From the NCBI GenBank assembly GCA_963733935.1, contig CAVTEQ010000015.1, forward strand, positions 496,001-560,000: a stretch of 64,000 bases of DNA, read 5' to 3'. A program made the position numbers and the translations under genes. Of this stretch, positions 1 through 7,994 are shown in pieces. The first letter of the stretch is position 1; every line of letters begins with the position of its first letter. This DNA is from JAHFUA01 sp963733935. GTDB taxonomy: Bacteria > Acidobacteriota > Terriglobia > Terriglobales > Acidobacteriaceae. The notes beneath the pieces are model-generated. The model saw only the letters and a list, made by a program, of their open reading frames with translations. It made no database searches and had not been told where the DNA came from.

Positions 1-34
1 GATGTCCGCTCCCGAGGCCGCACGCCGCTGCCTG

Positions 35-442
35 ATGAACGAGACGCGGCTGCGGGTGCGCTACGTTGAAACCGACCAGATGGGCGTGGTCTATCACAGC
101 AACTTTCTGATCTGGTTCGAGGTGGGACGCGTCGAGTTCCTGCGCCAGCTCGGCTTCACCTACCGCGACATGGAGCGCGAGGACGGCTGCTACATTGCCG
201 TAGTGGACGCGCGCTGCCGCTACAAGGCCCCGGCGCGCTATGACGACGAAATCCTGGTGCGCACGTTCTTCAAGAACCTGCGCGCTTCGCTCATTCACTT
301 TGGCTATGAAATTTTCCGCGAGCCCGACATGACGCTGCTGGCCGAGGGTGAGACGACGCACATCGTCACCGACGCGCAGTTGCAGCGCCGCGAGCTGCCC
401 GCCAAATATCGGGAGGCGTTCGCGCGGGCGATGGGACAATAA
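35..442 (+). CDS. acyl-CoA thioesterase, YbgC/FadM hotdog family
   Basis: Small hotdog-fold thioesterase predicted to hydrolyse acyl-CoA esters in the cytoplasm. The family signature is clear near the N-terminus: RVRYVETDQMGVVYHSNF carries the catalytic Asp, followed by the long helix WFEVGRVEFLRQLG. Length (135 aa from the ATG at 35) matches the family. An in-frame ATG at 2 and possible upstream sequence would add only poorly conserved residues, so the internal ATG directly before the conserved strand is preferred. The true start could lie outside the window. Members near tol-pal genes are called YbgC; no tol genes are visible, so only the family is assigned. Confidence 0.85.
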   Translation: MNETRLRVRYVETDQMGVVYHSNFLIWFEVGRVEFLRQLGFTYRDMEREDGCYIAVVDARCRYKAPARYDDEILVRTFFKNLRASLIHFGYEIFREPDMTLLAEGETTHIVTDAQLQRRELPAKYREAFARAMGQ

Positions 443-520
443 TTCACCGCCGAGACGCCGAGGTCGCCGAGAACTTCTTTTGCCGATGCAACTCGGCGCT
501 CTCGGCGGCTCGGCGGTGAA
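443..520. repeat. long imperfect inverted repeat between thioesterase and hutH
   Basis: The two ends are perfect inverse complements (TTCACCGCCGAG at 443-454 and CTCGGCGGTGAA at 509-520), and further GCCGAG/CTCGGC pairs lie inside. The element fills almost the whole gap and could fold into a long hairpin. It belongs to a class of dispersed palindromic intergenic elements seen repeatedly in this window. Confidence 0.75.
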
Positions 521-527
521 ATAAACC

Positions 528-2045
528 ATGCAGGCTCTCCACATCAACGGCAACGACCTCACCCTGGAAGACCTGAGAGAGGTCGTGTACGAGCGCCGGC
601 CGGTGCTGCTGGCCGCCGATGCGCGGCAAGCGGTCGAGCGCGCCCGCGCCGTGGTGGAAGATCAGCTCGCGCAGGAGCGGGTGGCCTATGCCGTCAACAC
701 CGGCGTCGGCAAGCTGGCGACGGTGCGTATTCCGGCCGAGCAGATCGGCGAACTTCAAATTAACCTGATGCGCTCGCACGCGGTCGGCGTCGGCGATCCG
801 CTCAGCGAGCGCGAGACCCGCGCCATGATGCTGCTGCGCGCCAACTCCCTCGCCAAGGGCTTCTCCGGCGTGCGCCCGGTGCTGATCGACCGGCTCTGCG
901 AAATGCTCAATCGCGGCGTCCATCCCGTGGTTCCATCACAGGGGAGCGTGGGCGCTAGCGGCGATCTCGCGCCTCTTGCGCACTTAGGTCTCGTAGCGAT
1001 CGGGGAGGGCGAAGCTAATCTCGAAGGGGCACGCATCTCCGGTGCTGAAGCTTTGCGGCGCGCCCGCATCGCGCCGCTGGTGCTCGAAGCAAAAGAAGCC
1101 GTCTCACTCATCAACGGCACGCAGGCCATGCTGGCAGTTGGGACACTGGCCTTGCTTGCCGCCGAGATCCTGGTCAATAGCGCCGATGTGATCGGCGCGC
1201 TTACCCTCGACGCGCTGTACGGCACGGACGTGGCCTTCGATCCGCGCATACAAAAGGTCCGTCCTCATGCCGGGCAGGCGCATACCGCGCAGAACCTCAC
1301 GCGCATGCTGGCCGGCAGCCAGATTCGGGAATCGCACCGCGCCTGCAGCCGCGTGCAGGACGCCTACTCGCTGCGCTGTATGCCGCAAGTGCACGGCGCT
1401 GTCCGCGACACGCTCGCTCACTGCCGAAACGTCTTCAACGTCGAGATGAACTCCGCCGTCGACAACCCGCTGGTCTTTGCGGCGAAGGACGGGAGCGGCG
1501 ACATTCTCTCCGGCGGCAACTTCCACGGCGAGCCGGTGGCGTTCGCGCTGGATTTTCTTGGCATTGCACTCTCGTCGCTCGCGGGCATCTCGGAGCGGCG
1601 CATTGAGCGGCTGGTGAATCCTGCCCTGAACGAGGGGCTGCCCCCCTTCCTGGCGCCCGGCGCCGGGCTGCACTCCGGCTTCATGATGGCCCAGGTGACC
1701 GCCGCGGCACTGGCCAGCGAGAACAAAGTGCTGGCGCATCCCGCGTCGGTGGATTCGATCACCACCTCGGGCAACAAGGAAGATTACGTTTCCATGGGGA
1801 TGAACGGCGCGCTCAAGCTGAAGCGCATTCTCGCCAACGTGACCAACGTGCTGGCGATTGAAGCCATCGCCGCCGCCCAGGCGCTGGATTTTCTGGCTCC
1901 GCTCAAGACCAGCGCACGCGGACAGAAGGCAGTTGCGGCGGTTCGTTCTGTATGTGCGCCGGTAGAGCGCGACCGCGTGCTCGCGCCGGACTTCGCGCGC
2001 GCGGCCGAGATGATCGCGGCGGGCAAGCTGGCCGAAGTGTTGTGA
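528..2045 (+). CDS. hutH: histidine ammonia-lyase
   Basis: Converts L-histidine to trans-urocanate and ammonia, the first step of histidine degradation. The 505-aa length is normal for HutH. The Ala143-Ser144-Gly145 triad that cyclises to the MIO electrophile sits in GSVGASGDLAPLAH, and the following blocks (SLINGTQAM, NFHGEPVAFALDF, SVDSITTSGNKEDYVSMG) are typical of HutH rather than phenylalanine ammonia-lyase. It starts at the ATG just after an inverted repeat. No other hut gene adjoins it. A metal-dependent amidohydrolase at 21.6 kb is only distantly like HutI and carries a signal peptide, so it is not a pathway partner. Confidence 0.95.
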   Translation: MQALHINGNDLTLEDLREVVYERRPVLLAADARQAVERARAVVEDQLAQERVAYAVNTGVGKLATVRIPAEQIGELQINLMRSHAVGVGDPLSERETRAMMLLRANSLAKGFSGVRPVLIDRLCEMLNRGVHPVVPSQGSVGASGDLAPLAHLGLVAIGEGEANLEGARISGAEALRRARIAPLVLEAKEAVSLINGTQAMLAVGTLALLAAEILVNSADVIGALTLDALYGTDVAFDPRIQKVRPHAGQAHTAQNLTRMLAGSQIRESHRACSRVQDAYSLRCMPQVHGAVRDTLAHCRNVFNVEMNSAVDNPLVFAAKDGSGDILSGGNFHGEPVAFALDFLGIALSSLAGISERRIERLVNPALNEGLPPFLAPGAGLHSGFMMAQVTAAALASENKVLAHPASVDSITTSGNKEDYVSMGMNGALKLKRILANVTNVLAIEAIAAAQALDFLAPLKTSARGQKAVAAVRSVCAPVERDRVLAPDFARAAEMIAAGKLAEVL

Positions 2046-2061
2046 GCGGACGAAGGGTTGT

Positions 2062-3291
2062 TCATTCTCCGCCGCTGTCAAAGAGCTTGCGTAGCGAGTC
2101 GGGCCCGACATGGTAGAGCTCGTAGCTGGGCGAGCTGCCACTCCAGGCGCGGAACAGCAGGTTACCGCGTCCAGTGCCCTCGGCGTCCACGGCGTCGATC
2201 AGCTCCAGGCGCGGGAAGGCATCGAGATGGCCGCTGTCCGTAACCGAGCTGAACAATTTGCGCATCTGGCCGTAGAGATCGGTTTGACCCACCACGGTCA
2301 CGTAGAAGGAGAAGTCCGGCGCGGGCGTCTTGGCGGCCTTAGCACCCTTCAGCGGCGCAGCCACGGCAGGAACTCGCGCCGTCAACACCACGTGCGGGTT
2401 GTTGCTGGAGTCAAGGTCAAAAACATGGACTGCGGCTTGATCCAAATTAGCGGCGGGAGCAAACCGCAGCGCGGGAGTATTCTTGACGTAGCGCGCGACC
2501 TCGGCCGTAGCGATGTCCGTCACTGCCTTGGTTAGTTTTTTCTGCTCGTCCGGCTGCACGGGATATGTATAGGAACGCGGATCGGGCCCGCCGGCGTCCG
2601 AGATCGCGGCGAGCAATTCTCCTTCTTTCGCCGCGGCGGCTGGCGGCGAAGTCTTACCCGCCGGCTGGTTCGCCGCTTCCGGCTTCTCCTCTGGCTGCTG
2701 CTCCCGTGGAGGCGGTGTCGGTCTGCCGCGCCGCAACACCGGTCGATTGGGATCATCAGGTGGAGGTGCGGCAGGCGCGGAAACCGACGCGGGCGAGTTC
2801 TTCGCAGCCGGCTGCGTTTCTTGCGCGGGCGACGCGGATTCGCGCCGGTGCAGCACCGGTCGGTCGTCGTCTACCGGTTCCTGCACTTTTGCGGGCTTGG
2901 CCGGCTTCGCGGCGGGCTTCTCCACCTCCGGCTGCCAGTTGCCCTGGGCGATCCACCGGCTCTGCATCTGGCGCGCCTCGTTGATAGTAAAAAAACCCAG
3001 TGGCTTGCCGCTGCGCTCGACTTCGTAGACGTTGCCGGGATCGAGCGCGAAAGGACGAGGATCGGCGCGGTAGATGGACGCATCCCAGAAACGGCCGCTG
3101 ACGAGGATGGCAATCGGCGTCAGACGCACCGCAGCCTTCCCGTCGGCGGACAACTCCACCACCGCCAGCGCGCGCGGCCCCTTCTCTTTTTTCGGCAGTT
3201 GCGCGAGCGAAATGCCCGCCGCCAGCGCCAGCAGGGCGAGGATGGCGAATCCCCGGCGTTTCCTGTAAAAATGATGGCCTATGGACGTCAA
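2062..3291 (-). CDS. secreted or membrane-anchored protein of unknown function
   Basis: About 409 aa. A basic N-terminus (YRKRRG) followed by a hydrophobic segment (FAILALLALAAGISLAQ) looks like a signal peptide. A Pro/Ala/Lys-rich linker follows with two copies of a DRPVLHRR / NRPVLRRG motif, then a C-terminal domain of about 190 aa without a recognised family. TTG at 3291 is preferred because AGGAG lies 8 bases upstream; a GTG at 3312 is the alternative. With either start the gene's 5' end overlaps the start of the divergent bcp gene (ATG 3281), which is unusual. It converges on hutH with a 16-base gap. Function unknown. Confidence 0.6.
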   Translation of the reverse strand: MTSIGHHFYRKRRGFAILALLALAAGISLAQLPKKEKGPRALAVVELSADGKAAVRLTPIAILVSGRFWDASIYRADPRPFALDPGNVYEVERSGKPLGFFTINEARQMQSRWIAQGNWQPEVEKPAAKPAKPAKVQEPVDDDRPVLHRRESASPAQETQPAAKNSPASVSAPAAPPPDDPNRPVLRRGRPTPPPREQQPEEKPEAANQPAGKTSPPAAAAKEGELLAAISDAGGPDPRSYTYPVQPDEQKKLTKAVTDIATAEVARYVKNTPALRFAPAANLDQAAVHVFDLDSSNNPHVVLTARVPAVAAPLKGAKAAKTPAPDFSFYVTVVGQTDLYGQMRKLFSSVTDSGHLDAFPRLELIDAVDAEGTGRGNLLFRAWSGSSPSYELYHVGPDSLRKLFDSGGE

Positions 3292-3736
3292 AGAAAAAGC
3301 TCCTGAATTCACTCTGCTCGACGAGAAGGGCGAACGCGTCTCTCTTAGAGATTATCGCGGAAAGAACGTTGTAGTGTACTTCTTCCCCAAGGCGAACACG
3401 CCAGGGTGAACCATCGAGGCGTGCGGGTTCCGCGACGCATACAGCAAGATTCAGAAAGCCGGAGCGGTGGTGCTGGGCATTTCACCCGATTCCCCCAAGG
3501 CGCAGAAGAGCTTCAAGGAAAAATACGACCTGCCCTTCACCCTGCTCTCCGATCCGGACAAGAAGGTGGCCGAGGCTTTCGATGTGGTGAAAGAGAAGAA
3601 CATGTATGGCAAGAAAATGATGGGCATCGAGCGTACCACGTTCTTGATCGATCCCCAGGGGCGGGTCGCGCACGTCTTTCCCAAAGTCAAGCCGGAGGGC
3701 CATGCGCAAGAAGTGCTGGCGGAGCTGAAGAAGTAG
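3281..3736 (+). CDS. bcp: thioredoxin-dependent peroxiredoxin (Bcp/PrxQ) with UGA-encoded selenocysteine
   Basis: Reduces hydrogen peroxide and organic peroxides using thioredoxin. Translating from ATG 3281 gives a normal 151-residue Bcp interrupted only by one TGA at 3407-3409, codon 43. The context is ...FFPKANTPG-U-TIEACGFRD, so UGA replaces exactly the peroxidatic cysteine of the TPGCT motif. The resolving cysteine four residues later (Cys48) is present, and the rest of the fold (GISPDSPKAQKSF, YDLPFTLLSDPD, ERTTFLIDPQGRV) is intact in the same frame after the TGA. A hairpin starts 9 bases after the codon (see 3419-3438). Selenocysteine is therefore the best reading; a nonsense mutation or base error is the alternative. 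Automated callers would report only the downstream fragment from 3467. Confidence 0.85.
3419..3438 (+). promoter_or_regulatory. candidate bacterial SECIS hairpin in bcp
   Basis: Just downstream of the UGA at 3407-3409, GCGU (3419-3422) pairs with ACGC (3435-3438) and GCGG (3423-3426) pairs with CCGC (3430-3433). One unpaired G (3434) separates the two helices, and the apical loop is GUU (3427-3429). The loop begins 17 bases after the UGA. The E. coli fdhF SECIS is known to have a GU-containing apical loop at about this distance, which SelB recognises. The hairpin is seen by eye; SelB binding is inferred. Confidence 0.6.
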
Positions 3737-3742
3737 TTGGGG

Positions 3743-3892
3743 GGTGGAGCAAGGCTTCAGCCCTGCATGCGGGCACCATCATCAGCTCCCGGCTTTTAGC
3801 CGCTGAGAACTCAGATCAGCACGGATCCCTCAGGGGCTGAAGCCCATCAATTTGTCGTTGCGTAAATGCAGGCCTGAAGGCCTGCTCCACCC
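3743..3892. repeat. intergenic palindromic element between bcp and moaC
   Basis: The outer arms GGTGGAGCA (3743) and TGCTCCACC (ending 3890) are inverse complements, and inner arms built on GGCTTCAGCC and GGCTGAAGCC or GGCCTGAAGGCC also pair. A related element with the same TTCAGCC / CCTGAA core lies at 35360-35514. No convincing ORF is present. Confidence 0.65.
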
Positions 3893-3911
3893 AGAAAATC
3901 GGGCTAAGCAC

Positions 3912-4388
3912 ATGACCAAGCCAGCCAAGCTATCGCACTACCGACGTGGCCGGGCACAGATGGTGGATGTTTCCGCCAAGCTTCCCACTCGGCGCGAGGC
4001 CGAGGCTTCTGCCTTCGTTGCGCTCTCGCCCCGTGTACTCAAGGCGTTGCCGCGCAATCCCAAGGGAGACGCACTGGAGATCGCGCGGTTTGCCGGCATT
4101 GCCGCCGCCAAGCGCACCGCCGAGCTGATTCCCATGTGCCACAACGTTCCCCTAAGTCACGTTGATGTGCATACTGAGCTATGCAAGAATGGCGTGGCGA
4201 TCACCGCCTGCGCTTCCACCACCGCCGTTACGGGAGTGGAGATGGAGGCAATGGTCGCCGCCAGCGTCGCCGCCCTTACCGTGTACGACATGTGCAAGGC
4301 ACTGGATAAGGGAATCGAAATCCGCGAAGTGGTGCTGGAGCGCAAGACCGGCGGCAAAAGCGGAGAATATCTGCGCAAGAACAAGTGA
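3912..4388 (+). CDS. moaC: cyclic pyranopterin monophosphate synthase
   Basis: Catalyses the second step of molybdenum cofactor synthesis, forming cyclic pyranopterin monophosphate from the MoaA product. The 158-aa protein has the standard MoaC blocks: MVDVSAK near residue 17, the active-site region AAKRTAELIPMCHNVPLSHV, GVEMEAMVAASVAALTVYDM, and the conserved Lys of MCKALDKG. ATG at 3912 is chosen because upstream in-frame codons come from the palindromic repeat. A response-regulator gene follows after 4 bases. Together with the mogA-like gene at 5151 and moeA at 9320 it supplies cofactor that the formate dehydrogenase at 43.7 kb requires. Confidence 0.95.
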   Translation: MTKPAKLSHYRRGRAQMVDVSAKLPTRREAEASAFVALSPRVLKALPRNPKGDALEIARFAGIAAAKRTAELIPMCHNVPLSHVDVHTELCKNGVAITACASTTAVTGVEMEAMVAASVAALTVYDMCKALDKGIEIREVVLERKTGGKSGEYLRKNK

Positions 4389-4392
4389 TCTC

Positions 4393-5142
4393 GTGGCCGG
4401 CAAAGTCAAAGTTCTCCTGGTGGATGACAATCCGATGGTTCTCGACCTGCTTCGCCAGGCGCTGGACCCGCTCTCCGCGCTGAGCACCGCCAGCGACAGC
4501 GCCGACGCCCTGCTCAAGGCCATCGACGATCCTCCCGACCTGCTGATCGCCGACTACAGCATGCCCGGCATGGACGGGCGCCAACTTTTCGAGAAGTTGA
4601 AGAGCCGGACCGCCACCGCGCGCATCCCCATCATCCTCGCGGCCAGCCGTGCCGACATCAACGAGAAGCTCAAGCAACTGGAAGACCGCGCCGAAGACTT
4701 CCTGGAAAAGCCGTTCTTCATCAAGGAAGCCACCGCCCGCCTGAAGAAAGTAATCGACAAGATCGCGCTGGAGAAGATGGCGCGCGAGGCCGCCGGTGAC
4801 GGCCAGTTGCGCGGCAGCCTGGCGCAGATGAACGTCATCGACCTGCTGCAGTCGCTCGAAATGGGACACAAGACTTGCGCCCTCACCCTTACCCACAACG
4901 GCGAGAGCTGCCAGCTCTTTTTCTCCGAGGGCCAGATCAACCACGCGCTCTATGGCGACCTGAAGGGCGACGGCGCCGTATTCAAAGTGCTGTGCTGGCC
5001 CGGCGGCAACTTCCTCATCGACTTCACGCGGCAGAGCCCGGAACAGACCACCACCCGCTCCACCCAGGGGCTGCTGATGGAAGGACTGCGGCTCATCGAT
5101 GAGGCTAACCACGAAGCCGAACAAGACGTGCTGGAAAGCTGA
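4393..5142 (+). CDS. response regulator with C-terminal DUF4388 (PatA-like) domain
   Basis: About 249 aa. Residues 1-120 form a CheY-like receiver with the acidic pair Asp11-Asp12, phospho-acceptor Asp54 in LLIADYSMPGMDG, and the conserved Lys in DFLEKPF. From about residue 135 a DUF4388 domain follows (GQLRGSLAQMNVIDLLQSLE ... GQINHALYGDLKGDGAVFKVL), a module found in PatA-type and gliding or motility regulators and often linked to small GTPases. No DNA-binding domain is visible, so output is probably by protein interaction. GTG 4393 lies 4 bases after moaC and no clear Shine-Dalgarno is visible, suggesting translational coupling. No cognate histidine kinase adjoins. Confidence 0.85.
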   Translation: MAGKVKVLLVDDNPMVLDLLRQALDPLSALSTASDSADALLKAIDDPPDLLIADYSMPGMDGRQLFEKLKSRTATARIPIILAASRADINEKLKQLEDRAEDFLEKPFFIKEATARLKKVIDKIALEKMAREAAGDGQLRGSLAQMNVIDLLQSLEMGHKTCALTLTHNGESCQLFFSEGQINHALYGDLKGDGAVFKVLCWPGGNFLIDFTRQSPEQTTTRSTQGLLMEGLRLIDEANHEAEQDVLES

Positions 5143-5150
5143 GCGTTCGC

Positions 5151-5630
5151 ATGACTGCAGCCGTGCTCACCATCAGCGATTCGGCTGCCGGCGGCCAGAG
5201 GAGTGACCTGTCTGGACCAGCGGTCAAGGCGGCGCTGGAGCGCCACAAGTTCCGCGTAACTGCGACCAGAGTCATCGCCGACGAGCAGGCGTCCATCCAG
5301 GAGGCAATCCTGGAGATGGCTTCGCGGGCGCAACTGGTGGTGACCACGGGCGGCACCGGCATCACCGAACGCGACGTCACTCCCGAAGCTACGCGCGCGG
5401 TGTGCTCACGGCTGGTCGAAGGTGTGGCCGAGCGCATGCGTGCCGTGGGCGGCGAGAACACTCCGCTGGCGGCGCTGAGCCGCGCGGTTTGTGGCATCTG
5501 CGGAAACGCCCTGGTGCTGAACCTTCCGGGAAGCCCGCAGGCAGCGACGGAATCGCTCGCCGCGGTCCTGAACTTGCTGCCGCATGCACTGGATCTGCTG
5601 GCCGGCAAGACGGCACACTCTCAGCACTAA
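5151..5630 (+). CDS. molybdopterin adenylyltransferase-type protein (MogA/MoaB family)
   Basis: Predicted to adenylylate molybdopterin before molybdenum insertion by MoeA. The 159-aa protein has the family motifs: VLTISDSAAGG near the N-terminus, the molybdopterin-binding loop VVTTGGTGITERDVTPEAT, and LNLPGSPQAATESL. MogA and MoaB cannot be separated with confidence by eye. It starts 8 bases after the response regulator and runs in the same direction as moaC, consistent with a short operon moaC-RR-mogA. Confidence 0.9.
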   Translation: MTAAVLTISDSAAGGQRSDLSGPAVKAALERHKFRVTATRVIADEQASIQEAILEMASRAQLVVTTGGTGITERDVTPEATRAVCSRLVEGVAERMRAVGGENTPLAALSRAVCGICGNALVLNLPGSPQAATESLAAVLNLLPHALDLLAGKTAHSQH

Positions 5631-5689
5631 TCGGGCGGGCAAGGGCTTTGGATTTCACGCTAGGTTCACGGGCGCTCGCGTAGAATACT

Positions 5690-6343
5690 GTGGGCCGCGT
5701 GAGTTTCCTGAAACACATCCTGTCCCGCTATACCATCTTTGTCTGGGGGTTGCTGAAGCCACTTGGCATTTGGGGCGCGTTCGGCATCGCCGCCGTGGAC
5801 GCGGCATTCCTTGGACTGCCTCTGGACCCGGTGATCGCCGGTTACGTCTACAACGATCGCTCCCGCTTTCTCGTCTATGCGCTCATGGCCTCTGTGGGCT
5901 CGGCCCTTGGGAGCCTGATCATCTACGGCATCGGCTACGAGGGCGGCGAGCTGCTGCTGCGCAAGCGTCTCTCACCGCAACGCTTCGAGCGAATTCGGGC
6001 GGCCTTCCAAAAACGCGAGTTCTGGGCGCTGATGTTGCCCTCCATGCTGCCGCCGCCCTCCCCGTTCAAACTTTTCGTGCTCTCGGCCGGCGTCTTTGAA
6101 ATGCACTTCACGCAGTTTCTGCTGGCCATCTTCAGCGGACGCATGGTGCGCTTCCTGGTGCTCTCGCTGCTCACGGTGGTCTTCGGTCCGCACGTCGCAA
6201 CCTTCGCCGGCATCCTGCTCCACAAACATCTGGTGCTTACGGTGGGCAGCGCCCTGGCGGTGATTGTGTTCGCCTATGTGATCTATCGCCTGTGGCGCGA
6301 GCCGGTGGTCGAACTCGAGCACGAGTTGGAGCACAAGGGATAG
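5690..6343 (+). CDS. VTT-domain (DedA/SNARE-associated) inner-membrane protein
   Basis: About 217 aa with four to five hydrophobic segments. The VTT (DedA/YqaA-like) signature is visible in GIWGAFGIAAVDAAFLGLPLDPVI, then FVYALMASVGSALGSLIIYGIGY, a cytoplasmic helix, and PSMLPPPSPFKLFVLSAGVF, whose proline-rich re-entrant loop is typical of the family. DedA-like proteins act in membrane homeostasis and lipid flipping; the exact substrate here is unknown. GTG at 5690 or GTG at 5699 could be the start. The C-terminus is acidic (ELEHELEHKG). Confidence 0.8.
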   Translation: MGRVSFLKHILSRYTIFVWGLLKPLGIWGAFGIAAVDAAFLGLPLDPVIAGYVYNDRSRFLVYALMASVGSALGSLIIYGIGYEGGELLLRKRLSPQRFERIRAAFQKREFWALMLPSMLPPPSPFKLFVLSAGVFEMHFTQFLLAIFSGRMVRFLVLSLLTVVFGPHVATFAGILLHKHLVLTVGSALAVIVFAYVIYRLWREPVVELEHELEHKG

Positions 6344-6396
6344 CGCCCTGGGAATGAATGAGGTTCGTATCGGGGCGCGACTTTTCAGTCGTGTCG

Positions 6397-6933
6397 TTAG
6401 GCTGCTCTGATTTCTCTTGGCGCTGGCTTCTCTTCGCGGCGCTCAACCAGTGCGCCGATGGCGAACATCGCCGCGGCACAAACCAGGTCCGCGAACGCCT
6501 GGTTGCGGAAGAACGGAATCGCCGCCACATAAGCCGTCGCCAGCCCGGCCAGCGTCTTGGGATACATATTCCACACGGCCCACACACCGAAGTTGCTCAC
6601 CACGAAGAACGCGATGGATGCCGTCAGCGAACCAGCGGCCACCCGCCACGCGCTTACCTGCCGGCTCAACAGCCTGCTGCCGAGCACGATGACGCCCGCA
6701 TACCACGCCCAAGTGATGAGCTGGTCGGCCTTCAGGGGATAGGCGTAGCTGACCTTGGTCAAATACACGTCGGCGGCGATCAGCGCTGCCAGCGGGATCC
6801 ACATGCGCTTCAGCGGCACGCGCGCTCCAAAGTAGAGCAGCGCCGCTCCCAGGGGCGTGAACTGCACCCAGCTCTGCGGATGCGGCAGGAACCGGCTGGC
6901 GATTGCCAACAGTACGAACAGGTAAGCGAGCAT
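6397..6933 (-). CDS. DUF6580-type membrane protein
   Basis: 178-aa protein with about five transmembrane segments, starting MLAYLFVLLAIASRFLPHP. The pattern of the N-terminal motif, a basic loop (FGARVPLKRMWIPLAALIAAD) and the later PFFRNQAFADLVCAAAMFAIG resembles the DUF6580 family of putative ECF-type S components. Substrate unknown. An upstream in-frame extension to 7182 runs through the palindromic repeat at 6990-7059 and is not credible, so ATG 6933 is chosen. Convergent with the VTT-domain gene. Confidence 0.6.
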   Translation of the reverse strand: MLAYLFVLLAIASRFLPHPQSWVQFTPLGAALLYFGARVPLKRMWIPLAALIAADVYLTKVSYAYPLKADQLITWAWYAGVIVLGSRLLSRQVSAWRVAAGSLTASIAFFVVSNFGVWAVWNMYPKTLAGLATAYVAAIPFFRNQAFADLVCAAAMFAIGALVERREEKPAPREIRAA

Positions 6934-6989
6934 GGTCACCTCGACGGTTGGAATTTTCAACCCTGCCGCGGCTGGCGTCAAGCGGGATA

Positions 6990-7059
6990 GCCACAGAGAC
7001 ACAGTGGCACAGAGCGGAGCAGGCAACAAAAGACCTCTGTGTCTCCGTGCCTCTGTGGC
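6990..7059. repeat. CAGAGACACAG-type inverted repeat
   Basis: GCCACAGAGACACAG at the left end faces CTCTGTGTCTCCGTGCCTCTGTGGC at the right end in inverted orientation. The same element recurs at 27045-27112 and 59100-59190. Here it separates the divergent DUF6580 gene and panC. Confidence 0.75.
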
Positions 7060-7071
7060 TACAATGTACCC

Positions 7072-7932
7072 GTGAAAATCTGCCGCACCATCGACGAGAT
7101 GCGCGCCGCCTGCCGCGCCGCTCGCCAGGATCACCGCCGCCTGGGCTTTGTGCCCACCATGGGCGCGCTGCACGCCGGACACATCTCGCTGGTGCGCGCC
7201 GCGCGCCAGCAGTGCGATACGGTGGCAGCCTCGATTTTCGTTAATCCCACCCAGTTCGGGCCGAAGGAAGACTTCTCCAAGTATCCGCGCACCTTTGAGC
7301 GCGACCGCGAGATGTTCGAAGCCGAGAAGGTCGGCATCCTCTTTGCTCCGACGGTTGAAGAGATGTATCCGCCCGGCGCCACCACGTTCGTGACGGTCGA
7401 GGGCCTAAGCGACAAGCTGTGCGGACGCTCGCGTCCCGGACACTTTCGCGGCGTCACCACCGTGGTAGCGAAATTATTCAACATCGTTGAGCCGGACCTG
7501 GCGTTTTTTGGCCAGAAGGACGCGGCGCAGGCGGTCATCATCCGCCGCATGGTGCGCGACCTCGGCTTCGACGTCGAGATCGTGGTCTGCCCCATCGTGC
7601 GCGAGCCCGACGGGCTGGCCCTGAGCTCGCGCAATGCCTACCTCGATCCTCAGCAGCGCAAGCAGGCGACCGTGCTTTACCGCGCGCTGATGCGGATCCA
7701 GTTTCTGGCCGACCAGGGCGAGAGCGATTCCGCCCGCCTGATCGCCGCCGCACTCGAAGAGTTCAAGCAACAGCCCGAGGTGCGGCTGGACTATTTTGAG
7801 GTCGTCGATCGCGAAACCCTCGACCCGGTGGCGAACACATCAAAGGGTGCGCTGGTCGCGGTGGCGGCATTCGTCGGACCGACGCGACTGATCGACAACA
7901 TCGTGCTGCACGGAAACAGTCGCAAGTCTTAA
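7072..7932 (+). CDS. panC: pantothenate synthetase (pantoate--beta-alanine ligase)
   Basis: ATP-dependent condensation of pantoate with beta-alanine to pantothenate, the coenzyme A precursor. About 286 aa, the normal length. Motifs: PTMGALHAGHISLV (HIGH-type nucleotidyl-transferase site), NPTQFGPKEDFSKYPR, FGQKDAAQAVIIRRM, and ALSSRNAYLDP (KMSKS equivalent). GTG at 7072 gives the usual start VKICRTIDEMR; the longer frame upstream reads through the repeat. No panB or panD adjoins. Confidence 0.95.
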   Translation: MKICRTIDEMRAACRAARQDHRRLGFVPTMGALHAGHISLVRAARQQCDTVAASIFVNPTQFGPKEDFSKYPRTFERDREMFEAEKVGILFAPTVEEMYPPGATTFVTVEGLSDKLCGRSRPGHFRGVTTVVAKLFNIVEPDLAFFGQKDAAQAVIIRRMVRDLGFDVEIVVCPIVREPDGLALSSRNAYLDPQQRKQATVLYRALMRIQFLADQGESDSARLIAAALEEFKQQPEVRLDYFEVVDRETLDPVANTSKGALVAVAAFVGPTRLIDNIVLHGNSRKS

Positions 7933-7994
7933 GTCGTGAGTCGCGAGCAAGAACAAGAAGATCATCTCGGCGTCCTCCGCGTCCTCTGCGGTTT

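Noticed and set aside
3467..3736. Separate 89-aa peroxiredoxin fragment
   Set aside because: It is the part of the Bcp gene after the UGA codon, not an independent gene.
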